The notes under the pieces are model-generated. The model was not told the origin of the DNA. It did not search any database and saw only the letters and a program-made list of their open reading frames with translations. Shown piece after piece: positions 50,658 through 59,548 of a DNA stretch of 64,000 nt. The position numbers were made by a program, and so were the translations under genes. Every line of letters starts with the position of its first letter. Position 1 is the stretch's first letter. The DNA is from Pseudobutyrivibrio xylanivorans (lineage in GTDB: Bacteria; Bacillota; Clostridia; Lachnospirales; Lachnospiraceae): positions 620,001-684,000 of the forward strand of contig NZ_VTVE01000001.1 of assembly GCF_010906925.1 (NCBI RefSeq). Direction: 5' to 3'.

Positions 50658-52499
50658 ATGGGAGAGAGAAGAAATTTATCAGGTAAAGAAAAATTTGCTT
50701 ATGGAATAGGTGCAGTTGGCAAGGATATGGTATATATGCTTTCTGCATCATATGTGCTTTATTATTTTCAGGATATTATGGGAGTCAGCGCTATCGCAAT
50801 GGGTATTATACTTCTCGTGGCGAGAGTGTTTGATGCGTTTAATGATCCTATTATGGGTGTTATTGTTGCAAAGACAAAAACAAGATGGGGAAAGTTTCGA
50901 CCATGGCTTATGATTGGAACAATAACTAATGCGGTGCTTTTGATAATGATGTTTGCAGCACCACCTTCAGCTACACCTGGCGGTATGATTGCCTATGCAG
51001 CTGTAACATATATTATGTGGGGCGTGACCTACACAATGATGGATATTCCATATTGGTCTATGGTTCCTGCATTTACAGAAAGTGGCAAGGAGCGTGAGGG
51101 ACTTTCTGCTCTTGCTCGTTCTTGTGCAGGTGTTGGCTCTGCTATTATCACAATAGTGACAGTTATGGCGGTGGCGGCTCTTGGTACACTGGCAGCATCT
51201 AAAAGTGATGACAATATAGTAAAAGTATATTCAGGTAAAACCCATTCCCTTAACTATTATGTTGCTTGCAGGGATGAGGATGGTAATCCTACAGACAACT
51301 ACATGCAAATGGATGGAAGCAAGGTTACTTTAAATGTTACAGGAAGCAAGCGTTTCTTTGAAGGTGTGGATGAGCCGGAAACAGGACTTGATGGTGCTAT
51401 TTATTTAAAAAATGATAATTCAGATTATTCATTTAAAACAGATGATGTAACATTTGAAAAATCAGATGGAGATTCAGCTATTGAAGTGGCAATAGATTCA
51501 GCTGACTCTAATTATGTGACTGTAGTTCTTTATGTGCCAGTTGAAGAGTACTGGACTATGACAGAAAATGCAGATAGTGAAGTAGTTATAGATGTTAAAT
51601 CCAACATGGAAGTAGAGCGTCTTGGCTTTAAATATTTCACTATTATAATTGGAGTTCTATTTATTTTATTTATCACAATAACATGTGTCTGCATCAAGGA
51701 AAAATCAACTGTTGATATGCAGACAGCATCAATAGGTGAGATGTTTAGGGCATTGATTCAAAATGACCAGGCAATGACAATAGTTGCCACAATTGTTCTT
51801 GTTAATACAGCTCTTTTTATCACATCAAATCTTTTGATTTATTTCTTTAAATATGATTTGGCAGGTAGCAACTGGAGGGGCAACTACACCTTATTCAACA
51901 CCTTCGCAGGAGGCATGCAGATTTTGGCTATGATGATTTTGTTTCCTCTTTTGCGCAAGGCATTTACAACTCTGAAGATATTTTATATTTGTGTATTTGC
52001 GGAGATTATAGGATATATTGTGCTTTTAGTGATGGTCTTATCAGGAGTGACAAATGTATTTGCATTCTTTGTTCCGGGATTCTTTATTATGTCGGGATTT
52101 GGATTGTTAAATGTTGTAGTCACTGTTTTCCTTGCAAATACTGTTGATTATGGTGAGCTTAAAAACAATCGAAGAGATGAGTCAGTAATATTCTCCATGC
52201 AGACATTTGTAGTTAAGTTGGCATCAGGAATAGCTGCACTTGTAGCATCAATTTGCCTTGCAGTATTTAATATTCAGGCAGATAGCGCATCGGCTCTTGA
52301 TTCTCAGGGACTAGTGCAGAAGATGTATACCTTAGGGGAGACTCAGGTGATTGATAACAGTTCTGTAATGGGGCTTAGAGCGGTTATGACGGTGGGACCT
52401 ATTGCTGTACTTGTGATTGCATATTTTATATTTAGCAAAAAATATATACTGACTGATGAAAAGCTTCAGGAGATTGGAGAAGAGCTTAAATCACGTTAG
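50658..52499 (+). CDS. GPH/MelB-family sugar:cation symporter with inserted domain
   Basis: This member of the major facilitator group has LSGKEKFAYGIGAVGKDMVY, the RVFDAFNDPIMGVIVAKTKTRWGKFRPW motif (abbreviated here by region at about 55-85) and DIPYWSMVPAFT, all typical of MelB-like symporters. Length is 613 aa against about 460-500 for the family. The excess is a polar, beta-rich segment at about residues 185-325 between two membrane helices. It sits between the GT-B-like gene and an alpha-galactosidase and probably imports galactosides. Confidence 0.88.
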   Translation: MGERRNLSGKEKFAYGIGAVGKDMVYMLSASYVLYYFQDIMGVSAIAMGIILLVARVFDAFNDPIMGVIVAKTKTRWGKFRPWLMIGTITNAVLLIMMFAAPPSATPGGMIAYAAVTYIMWGVTYTMMDIPYWSMVPAFTESGKEREGLSALARSCAGVGSAIITIVTVMAVAALGTLAASKSDDNIVKVYSGKTHSLNYYVACRDEDGNPTDNYMQMDGSKVTLNVTGSKRFFEGVDEPETGLDGAIYLKNDNSDYSFKTDDVTFEKSDGDSAIEVAIDSADSNYVTVVLYVPVEEYWTMTENADSEVVIDVKSNMEVERLGFKYFTIIIGVLFILFITITCVCIKEKSTVDMQTASIGEMFRALIQNDQAMTIVATIVLVNTALFITSNLLIYFFKYDLAGSNWRGNYTLFNTFAGGMQILAMMILFPLLRKAFTTLKIFYICVFAEIIGYIVLLVMVLSGVTNVFAFFVPGFFIMSGFGLLNVVVTVFLANTVDYGELKNNRRDESVIFSMQTFVVKLASGIAALVASICLAVFNIQADSASALDSQGLVQKMYTLGETQVIDNSSVMGLRAVMTVGPIAVLVIAYFIFSKKYILTDEKLQEIGEELKSR

Positions 52500-52526
52500 A
52501 AATCTTTATCTTATAGGAGAAGAAAA

Positions 52527-54875
52527 ATGATAAAGGCTGATGGAAAAAACTTTTTCTTAAATACTAAAAATACCACTTATGCTTTTAAGGTGATGGAGAC
52601 GGGACAGCTGGAGCATTTATATTATGGCAGCCTCATTGATGCTGAGGATGGAGAAAATTTATCAGAAAAGCGTGCCTTTGCTCCAGGAAATACTGTTTTA
52701 TATGATAATGCTCACCCAGAAATGACTCTTGAGGATGTGAGGCTTGAGACATCAGCTGTAGGTAAGGGCGATTTCAGAGAGCCTATGATAGAGGTGATTT
52801 GCGCTGATGGAAGCACATCTCTTGATTTTATATATGATAGTTATGAGACATTTTCTGGAAAGAAAGAGTTTAATACTATTCCTGGTTCGTATGGCGTGGA
52901 AGGAGACGTAGAGACTCTTAATGTAAAAATGGTAGATGCCAATAATGGATTTACTCTGATTCTTTCATACTACGTATATGCGGATTGCGATGTGATTAGC
53001 CGCTCTGCAAAATTTATTAATACATCTTCTGAAAAAGTTAAGATGACTCGTATGCTATCCATGCTTATGGATTTTGATCATGCAGGAATGAAGATTACAT
53101 CCTTCCATGGCAAATGGACAAGTGAGATGAATAAATCAGATACTATTCTTTCGGCTGGCAAGTTTGTCAATTCTTCATTTACAGGTACTAGCTCTAACAG
53201 AAGCAATCCATTTTTTATGGTATCAGATTCAGATGCTACAGAAACATCTGGTAGTGTATATGGGTACAATTTGATTTATTCAGGCAACCATTATGGGGCG
53301 GTAGAGGTATCTCCCTGGGAGAAAACTAGAGTTGCTTATGGAATTAATCCTATGAACTTTTCGTGGACATTAGAACCTTCGGAGGAATTTGAGGCACCTG
53401 AAGCTGTGATGACTTATTCAGCAGCTGGTTACAGGCAGATGAGCCTGAATATGCATGAATTTGTTCGAGAGCATATTACAAGAGGAAATTGGAAAAAGAA
53501 GGAGCGCCCTATTCTTATTAATAGTTGGGAGGCTGCATACTTTGATTTTACAGAGTCATCATTGGTAAAACTTGCCAAGGCTGCTAAAAAAGTCGGTATT
53601 GAATTATTTGTAATGGACGACGGCTGGTTTGGTGAGAGGAATGATGATAAAAGAGGGCTTGGAGACTGGGATATTGTAAATAAAAAGAAGCTTCCAAGTG
53701 GCCTAGAAGGAATGGCTAAAAAGATTAATGACCTAGGGCTTATGTTTGGTCTTTGGGTTGAGCCTGAGATGATAAATGTGGATTCTGAGCTTTACAAGAA
53801 ACATCCGAAGTGGGCAATAGATATACCAGGGAAAAATCACTCTGAAGGTCGAAATCAGAGGATTTTGGACTTATGTAATCCTGAAGTTGTGGATTATCTC
53901 ATTGATGTTATGAGTAGCGTTTTTTCTACACCAGGTCTTTCCTATGTTAAGTGGGATATGAATAGAAATTTCTCTGATTACTATTCAAAATATTTGCCTG
54001 CAGAAAAGCAGCAAGAGGTTTCTCACAGATATGTTCTGGGACTATATAGACTGTTAAAAACATTAACAGAGCGTTTTCCAGAGCTATTGATAGAAGGCTG
54101 TGCCTCTGGTGGAAATAGATTTGATTTAGGAGTCCTTTGCTATTACCCTCAGATCTGGGCCAGCGATAATACCGATGCAGTTAGTAGACTTGATATTCAA
54201 AATGGTTATTCCTATGGATATCCACAGAGCACATATACAGCTCATGTTTCATCATGTCCTAATCATCAGACTCTTAGAATCACACCGATGGAATCAAGAT
54301 TTGCAGTTGCAAGTTTTGGAGTGCTAGGATATGAGCTTAATTTAAATGATGCAAAATCCGAAGATATAACTTCTGTTGAGGCGCAGATAGAGCTTTACAA
54401 ACAATATAGAAAAACTCTCCAATTTGGTGATTTCTATAGGCTTAAAAGTGGTAATATTTGTGAGTGGAGCATTGTCTCTAGGGATAAATCACAGGCTGTT
54501 ACTATGGTGATGCAAAGAGAGGTCCAGCCTAACAATCCGTATTTACGAATTGAGCAGGCAGGCCTTGATGAGAATGCAAAGTATCATTTTTATGGTCGCA
54601 AGCTTGAATACAATCTAAAGGGATTTGGAGATTTGGTAAATACAGTGGCCCCTATCCATATCAAGCAGGATGGTATTCTCCACAATGTGGTAGCGAAATT
54701 TGTAAAGATGCCAGGAGAAACAGAGGATGTTAAGGCTAGCGGCACTATGCTTAATAATGCAGGAGTTAAGCTGGCACAGAGCTTTATTGGCACAGGCTAT
54801 GACGATAGGGTGAGATATTTTCCAGATTTTGGTGCCAGACTGTATTTCACTGAGAAAATAGATATTACAGAGTAA
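52527..54875 (+). CDS. Alpha-galactosidase, glycoside hydrolase family 36
   Basis: This cytoplasmic 782-aa enzyme has an N-terminal beta-supersandwich and a TIM barrel with ELFVMDDGWFGERNDDKRGLG, FGLWVEPEMIN, the nucleophile Asp in YVKWDMNRNFSD, EGCASGGNRFD and the acid/base Asp in ASDNTDAVSRLD. It removes alpha-1,6-galactose from melibiose, raffinose or galactomannan fragments. It lies last in the galactoside operon, 27 bases after the transporter. Confidence 0.94.
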   Translation: MIKADGKNFFLNTKNTTYAFKVMETGQLEHLYYGSLIDAEDGENLSEKRAFAPGNTVLYDNAHPEMTLEDVRLETSAVGKGDFREPMIEVICADGSTSLDFIYDSYETFSGKKEFNTIPGSYGVEGDVETLNVKMVDANNGFTLILSYYVYADCDVISRSAKFINTSSEKVKMTRMLSMLMDFDHAGMKITSFHGKWTSEMNKSDTILSAGKFVNSSFTGTSSNRSNPFFMVSDSDATETSGSVYGYNLIYSGNHYGAVEVSPWEKTRVAYGINPMNFSWTLEPSEEFEAPEAVMTYSAAGYRQMSLNMHEFVREHITRGNWKKKERPILINSWEAAYFDFTESSLVKLAKAAKKVGIELFVMDDGWFGERNDDKRGLGDWDIVNKKKLPSGLEGMAKKINDLGLMFGLWVEPEMINVDSELYKKHPKWAIDIPGKNHSEGRNQRILDLCNPEVVDYLIDVMSSVFSTPGLSYVKWDMNRNFSDYYSKYLPAEKQQEVSHRYVLGLYRLLKTLTERFPELLIEGCASGGNRFDLGVLCYYPQIWASDNTDAVSRLDIQNGYSYGYPQSTYTAHVSSCPNHQTLRITPMESRFAVASFGVLGYELNLNDAKSEDITSVEAQIELYKQYRKTLQFGDFYRLKSGNICEWSIVSRDKSQAVTMVMQREVQPNNPYLRIEQAGLDENAKYHFYGRKLEYNLKGFGDLVNTVAPIHIKQDGILHNVVAKFVKMPGETEDVKASGTMLNNAGVKLAQSFIGTGYDDRVRYFPDFGARLYFTEKIDITE

Positions 54876-54889
54876 TTTTCCATTAAATA

Positions 54890-54913
54890 AAAAGCTGCAG
54901 GGCTTCCTGCAGC
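54890..54913 (-). terminator. Minus-strand terminator, also a hairpin after the GH36 gene
   Basis: 8-bp stem GCTGCAGG / CCTGCAGC (54894-54901/54906-54913). Its T-tract is on the minus strand, so it best serves the COG0523 gene read from the right. That transcript would run antisense through the tRNA gene. Confidence 0.7.
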
Positions 54914-54917
54914 ATAT

Positions 54918-54990
54918 CGGGGTGTGGCTCAGATGGTAGAGCGCTACATTCGGGATGTAGAGGCCGCGCGTTCGAATCGCGTCACTCCGA
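54918..54990 (+). tRNA. tRNA-Pro (anticodon CGG)
   Basis: A full cloverleaf of 73 bases: acceptor CGGGGTG / CACTCCG, D-arm GCTC/GAGC, anticodon stem CTACA/TGTAG with loop TTCGGGA giving anticodon CGG, and T-arm GCGCG/CGCGT around TTCGAAT. The CCA end is not encoded. Confidence 0.97.
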
Positions 54991-54995
54991 TTTAT

Positions 54996-55925
54996 TTATT
55001 CCATAAATTCTTTTATTTTAGCAGAATCTAAGTCTTCGCCGATTACTATAAAGACTTCCTGGCCTACAGGCATGGTAGTCAGCTCAAATTGAGATTTGGT
55101 AGCGTTAAATTGGTACCATGTTTCATTTTCCTTAAAGAATCCCTTGGCGCGAAGTATTTTTCCAAAGGAATCATCACTCATTAGAGTGGTTATTTTGTCT
55201 TTTATTGTTTCCCTATTCATTTTGAGTTCTAGGAAGTAGACGGTTTTATAGCCGCTGTCATCAGTGCCTAGCTTTTTAATGTATGAATGGGTGGAGTACC
55301 CACAATTAGAAATCATTTGAAAGTCAGAGTCTGTAAGCTCATCCCAGTTTTTATCAAATATAATGCCATCTATGTCCTTAGAAAGCTTTGCTTTTTCGGC
55401 AGCCGCTTTTAGATGGGAGATAGTACCACTGATTGTTTCTGGTGTAGCAAGCTGAGTCTTGCTGAGGACAATGATTCCTGCATTGGCAATCTGGGATGCC
55501 AAAAAGAAATCGGAATCATCAGATAAATTGTCATCTAGATTACCATCTACGATAGTGATTACGTTGCCAATTTCATACCATCTATCAAGAGGATCTTCTC
55601 TTAAAGCATCGAAAAATTCATCTACATCAAATATACCAGATGGCTCAATTATAACTCGGTTGTAGCCGCTCATTCCCATGGATATGAGCTTTGTTTTAAA
55701 TCTGCGTCTGTGGCAATCTGCATCACATCCACCAGCAACCATTTCTAGCTCGCAGTTGTCGCCTCTCAATTCGTTGAGTAGGAGCATATCTACGTTTACA
55801 GCACCATAGTCATTTTCAAGTATGCCTACCTTTTGTCCCTTATCCATAAAGTGTCTAGCGTATTTTTTTAAGAAAGTAGTTTTGCCACTTCCTAAGAAAC
55901 CTGTTATCAAATCAACTTTAATCAT
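54996..55925 (-). CDS. COG0523-like GTPase with altered cysteine motif
   Basis: This 309-aa G3E GTPase has Walker A LITGFLGSGKTTFLK at the N-terminus and VIIEPSGIFDVDEF. The canonical CxCC is replaced by GGCDADCHRRR. The CobW C-terminal domain is present (about 230-309). Unlike the GTPase at 39540 it has no His-rich linker. Metal partner is unknown. Divergent from the PfkB gene; it ends next to the tRNA gene. Confidence 0.88.
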   Translation of the reverse strand: MIKVDLITGFLGSGKTTFLKKYARHFMDKGQKVGILENDYGAVNVDMLLLNELRGDNCELEMVAGGCDADCHRRRFKTKLISMGMSGYNRVIIEPSGIFDVDEFFDALREDPLDRWYEIGNVITIVDGNLDDNLSDDSDFFLASQIANAGIIVLSKTQLATPETISGTISHLKAAAEKAKLSKDIDGIIFDKNWDELTDSDFQMISNCGYSTHSYIKKLGTDDSGYKTVYFLELKMNRETIKDKITTLMSDDSFGKILRAKGFFKENETWYQFNATKSQFELTTMPVGQEVFIVIGEDLDSAKIKEFME

Positions 55926-56062
55926 TTTTTAATCCTTACCTTAGTTTATTAACCTTAAGTATCAATAATTGTACACAAATATTTGCTATTATGCTATTCA
56001 TAAATCTTTTTTAATGCTATGATATTAGCGAAAAATTTTCATTAAAGGAGTATTTATAATTT

Positions 56063-56986
56063 ATGGGAATCGTAGTTTTAGGTGCGGTATTTATAGATAT
56101 AAAGGGCCATTCTACTTCTAGCTATATACCTGCTGGTAGAAATGTTGGTACAGTAGAAGAGGTTCATGGTGGTGTTAGTAGAAATGTAGTTGAGGATATT
56201 GCCAATGTAGAGCTTCGCCCAAAGTTTGTTAGTCTTGTTGACGAAAGTGGAATAGGCACAGGTGTCCTTGAAAAGCTTAACAATCACAAGGTAGATACTC
56301 GATTTGTTCGTAGAACTCCTGATGGCATGGGCAAGTGGCTCGCTGTTTTTGATAACCATGGTGATGTGGTTGCATCTATTTCCAAGAGACCAGACCTTTC
56401 TGCTATCAATGATATCCTTGATGAGCAGGGTGATGAGATTTTTGGTGATGCTGATAGTATTGCTCTTGAGATAGATATGGAAAAGGACACTATCAAGCGT
56501 GTATTTAAATACGCTGAAAAATACAATCTCAAGGTTTATGCTGCAGTTTCTAATATGAGTATTGCAGTAGAGCGTAGAGATTTTCTTAAGAATGTTGAGT
56601 GTTTTGTATGCAATCAGCAGGAGGCTGGCATTCTTTTCATGGATGATTATTCACAGAAGACACCTGAGGAGATGCAGGAGATTTTAGCTAAGAAAATTCA
56701 GGGCGCTCAGATTCAAAAGATGATAGTAACTCTCGGCGGTAAGGGTGCCGTATATGCGGATATCAATGGCAAGACAGGATTTGTTCCAGCTAGAAAGGTA
56801 GATGTAAAGGATACAACAGGCGCAGGTGATTCCTTCTTTGCAGGTGTTACAATTGGTCTTACTTATGGAAAGACATTGGAAGAGGCTTGTGAAATCGGCT
56901 CTACACTTGCTGCATCAGTTATTGTTACATCTGACAATGTATGCCCTAGATTTTTACCTAGTGAATTTGGCATAGAACTTCCTTAG
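56063..56986 (+). CDS. PfkB-family carbohydrate/nucleoside kinase
   Basis: This ribokinase-like sugar kinase (307 aa) has GGVSRNVVEDIANVEL near the N-terminus and the PfkB C-terminal signature DTTGAGDSFFAGVTIGLTYG. MIVTLGGKGAVYAD precedes it. The N-terminus with D-I-K-G and GGVSRNVAE-like resembles pseudouridine kinases (PsuK), which is a reasonable guess, but no psuG neighbour is present. Ribosome site AAAGGAG lies about 12 bases upstream. Confidence 0.88.
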   Translation: MGIVVLGAVFIDIKGHSTSSYIPAGRNVGTVEEVHGGVSRNVVEDIANVELRPKFVSLVDESGIGTGVLEKLNNHKVDTRFVRRTPDGMGKWLAVFDNHGDVVASISKRPDLSAINDILDEQGDEIFGDADSIALEIDMEKDTIKRVFKYAEKYNLKVYAAVSNMSIAVERRDFLKNVECFVCNQQEAGILFMDDYSQKTPEEMQEILAKKIQGAQIQKMIVTLGGKGAVYADINGKTGFVPARKVDVKDTTGAGDSFFAGVTIGLTYGKTLEEACEIGSTLAASVIVTSDNVCPRFLPSEFGIELP

Positions 56987-57080
56987 ATATTAATATCTAC
57001 ATTGAAAATTTCTTCTATTATGATAAAATTGTTCTTGGCTGAGTTTTTGGCCTACTACTATATAGATTGGGCAATGGACA

Positions 57081-57254
57081 ATGTTTGAGGACAAAAACAT
57101 TTCATATAGACAATTGTTTTTTGATATGGATGGTTCGATTCACCAAGAGACCTATGTTTTTCACAGGGAACTCACTGAAGAGGAGAAAGAACAGTACAAT
57201 AACTTGGTGGCTGATGCCAATCAGATGACTATATTTGATTATATTAAGGAATGA
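57081..57254 (+). CDS. Small acidic protein, 57 aa, unknown function
   Basis: ATG at 57081 to TGA at 57254. The peptide has FDMDGSIHQETYVFHRELTEE and ends QMTIFDYIKE. It is acidic and has no signal peptide. The ribosome site is weak (GGG near 57068), but a strong terminator begins 3 bases after the stop, and the frame shows coding-like codon use. No family recognised. Confidence 0.6.
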   Translation: MFEDKNISYRQLFFDMDGSIHQETYVFHRELTEEEKEQYNNLVADANQMTIFDYIKE

Positions 57255-57256
57255 GT

Positions 57257-57298
57257 GACTCCACGGCATTGATTATTCAATGCTCTGGAGTCTTGTTT
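57257..57298 (+). terminator. Terminator after the 57-codon gene
   Basis: GACTCCA / TGGAGTC (57257-57263/57286-57292) with an inner CATTGA/TCAATG helix and a T-rich tail. Confidence 0.8.
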
Positions 57299-57317
57299 TA
57301 TTTATAGGAGAATAATT

Positions 57318-57932
57318 ATGGATTTTAAGAAAATGACATGTACTGAGTTTACAGAAGCACTGGCATCAAAGACTTCCGTGCCTGGAGGCGGTGGGGCATC
57401 GGCTCTTGTAGGGGCTGTTGCTATAGCCCTTGGGGATATGGTTGGAGAGTTTACTGTAGGCAAGAAAAAGTATGCTGATGTTGAAGATGAAATCAAGGGA
57501 CTGATGGCACAGGCACAGGACCTTAGAGTGGAGCTTCTTAAGTGTATTGAGGATGATGCTATCGCATTTGAACCACTGTCAAAGGCTTACTCTATTCCAG
57601 CTGATGACCCATCAAGGAATGAGATAATGGAAAAATGTCTTAAGGACGCAGCGGCAGTTCCATTTAAGATCCTTGAGCTTTCATGTCAGGCGGTTGACTT
57701 ACAGAGAGAATTCGCTGACAAGGGTTCAGTGATTATGATTAGTGATGCTGCTACGGGAGTTGCTATGCTTGAAGGTGCTATTAAGGGAGCGGCTATCAAT
57801 GTAAGAATTAACACCAAATCCATGAAGGATAGGGAATATGCAGAGGATTTAAATCAAAAGGTAGATTCCCTTGTGGCTGAGTACACTAAAAAGGCTGCTG
57901 ACATTTATTCTGATGTATTTAATAGACTATAG
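57318..57932 (+). CDS. fchA: Methenyltetrahydrofolate cyclohydrolase (FchA/FTCD cyclodeaminase family)
   Basis: This 204-aa all-helical protein matches the cyclodeaminase domain family: SVPGGGGASALVGAVAIALGDMV at the N-terminus and a helical core. In anaerobes such stand-alone proteins (FchA) interconvert methenyl- and formyl-THF. It is followed 15 bases later by folD, supporting a one-carbon role. Formiminotransferase-cyclodeaminase activity on histidine breakdown products is the alternative. Confidence 0.88.
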   Translation: MDFKKMTCTEFTEALASKTSVPGGGGASALVGAVAIALGDMVGEFTVGKKKYADVEDEIKGLMAQAQDLRVELLKCIEDDAIAFEPLSKAYSIPADDPSRNEIMEKCLKDAAAVPFKILELSCQAVDLQREFADKGSVIMISDAATGVAMLEGAIKGAAINVRINTKSMKDREYAEDLNQKVDSLVAEYTKKAADIYSDVFNRL

Positions 57933-57947
57933 TTTACTGGAGGTTTT

Positions 57948-58796
57948 ATGGCTACATTACTAAAGGGAAAAGAAGTTGTTGAAGCTCTTAACGAGAAAAT
58001 GATTGAAGACGTAACTGCTCTTAAAGAAAAGGGCGTTACCCCAACACTGGCTATTTTAAGAGTGGGCGAGAGAGCAGATGATATATCTTATGAGAAGGGC
58101 GCAATTAAAAGATGTGAGCTTGTTGGCGTGGAAGCTAGAGTGTTTGCACTGCCTGCAGATGTATCTGAAGAGGACTTCTTTGCAAAGCTACAAGAATTAA
58201 ATGAAGATATAACTATACATGGAATTCTCATGTTTAGACCACTTCCTAAGCATATTAATGAGGAGAAGGCTAGAAAGCTACTTTCTCCTGGTAAGGACAT
58301 AGATGGATGTACTGATATTTCTCTTGCAGGTGTTTTCACTGGAAATAACGAAGGATTTGCCCCATGTACAGCAGAGGCAGCAGTTGAAATATTAAAGTAT
58401 TACAATATTCCACTTTCTGGAAAGAAGATTACTGTTATCGGTCGTTCCCTTGTAATCGGTCGTCCTGTAGCTATGATGCTTATGCATGAGAATGCTACTG
58501 TTACTATATGTCATACTAGAACAGTAGATGTGCCAGTTGAGGCTAAAGATGCGGATATTCTAGTGGTTGCATCTGGTCAGATGGAGAGCGTAGGCGCAGA
58601 ATACTTAAGACCAGGACAGGTGGTTATTGATGTAGGAATTGGTTGGAATGACAAAAAAGGCAAGCTCTGTGGAGATGTAAAATTTGACGAGGCGGAGCCT
58701 ATTGTTGATGCTATTACACCAGTACCAGGCGGAGTAGGTGGAGTCACCACTAGTATTTTGGTGAAGCATGTGGTTGAAGCTGCTAAAAAATTATAA
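57948..58796 (+). CDS. folD: FolD, methylene-THF dehydrogenase/methenyl-THF cyclohydrolase
   Basis: This 282-aa bifunctional enzyme has the catalytic Lys in DDISYEKGAIKRCE, HGILMFRPLPKHI, PGKDIDGCT, the NADP loop TVIGRSLVIGRPVAMMLMHENATV (in part) and the C-terminal TPVPGGVGGVTTSILVKH signature. It follows fchA in an operon; having both suggests flexible formate and one-carbon flow. Confidence 0.95.
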   Translation: MATLLKGKEVVEALNEKMIEDVTALKEKGVTPTLAILRVGERADDISYEKGAIKRCELVGVEARVFALPADVSEEDFFAKLQELNEDITIHGILMFRPLPKHINEEKARKLLSPGKDIDGCTDISLAGVFTGNNEGFAPCTAEAAVEILKYYNIPLSGKKITVIGRSLVIGRPVAMMLMHENATVTICHTRTVDVPVEAKDADILVVASGQMESVGAEYLRPGQVVIDVGIGWNDKKGKLCGDVKFDEAEPIVDAITPVPGGVGGVTTSILVKHVVEAAKKL

Positions 58797-58873
58797 AAAA
58801 TAACCGAAAATAAATGAAAGCAGTGGGCTTTTAAGTATAATTAGAGCATAGATAATAAAAGGGGTTATGAAAT

Positions 58874-59548
58874 ATGACAATCGATCAGTTGACTGCGGAC
58901 CAAGAGGTTACTCTTGAAGTACTAATCGGTGGATCTTCTTTTGAGATTAAAACAGAAGTTGTTGGTACCAACGATAATACAGGAGTTTTGTTAAAACCGT
59001 ACGTATATAATGGCATGGTAGTTGATTTTACTGCTGGTTCGCCTAAGAGTATGCGTTTTAATTTACATTGCATTGATCCATTATCCGGTGGAAGGGTTGT
59101 ATGGAAAAATGTTTTGGTAAAGCTTGTAAATTACAGAGATGTTGATTATTACGTTGTGGATTCTAAAAATTTTGGTACTATTGCAGCCTCTAGCGAGCGA
59201 AGAGTAGATGAGAGGGTAAATGTTCATAGACCGGGCTCTGCCACTAAAGATGATTTGAAGCGTATGTCGGTTTCAGTTATTGATATTAGTGATGCAGGCA
59301 TCTCATTTATAGGCAATCAAAATTTATTTACAATCGGAGATTTGGTAGAGGTAAACTTTGCTGATACAGCAAATGATTCTGACTTTAGCCTTAGGGTTAC
59401 TACGAAGATTAACAGGGCAGAGGTTATAAAGGAAGGCATTTTCTTTGCTGGTATGATTCAGGATAAGGATAACAAACTACTTGCTTATTTGTGCTTTAAA
59501 GGAATAGATGAGCGCACAAATAATTTTTTGAATAACGAGGAAAACTGA
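58874..59548 (+). CDS. YcgR-like PilZ-domain protein
   Basis: This 224-aa protein has an N-terminal YcgR-like beta domain (about 1-100) and a PilZ domain with the c-di-GMP motif RRVDER near residue 112 and DISDAGISF near 138. It is therefore a probable cyclic-di-GMP receptor, as in flagellar brake proteins. No flagellar genes are seen nearby. It overlaps the next gene by one base. Confidence 0.88.
   Translation: MTIDQLTADQEVTLEVLIGGSSFEIKTEVVGTNDNTGVLLKPYVYNGMVVDFTAGSPKSMRFNLHCIDPLSGGRVVWKNVLVKLVNYRDVDYYVVDSKNFGTIAASSERRVDERVNVHRPGSATKDDLKRMSVSVIDISDAGISFIGNQNLFTIGDLVEVNFADTANDSDFSLRVTTKINRAEVIKEGIFFAGMIQDKDNKLLAYLCFKGIDERTNNFLNNEEN

Noticed and set aside
54890-54913. Plus-strand terminator for the alpha-galactosidase
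   Set aside because: The stem has no T-tract on the plus strand; the T-run is on the minus strand. It may still slow transcription.
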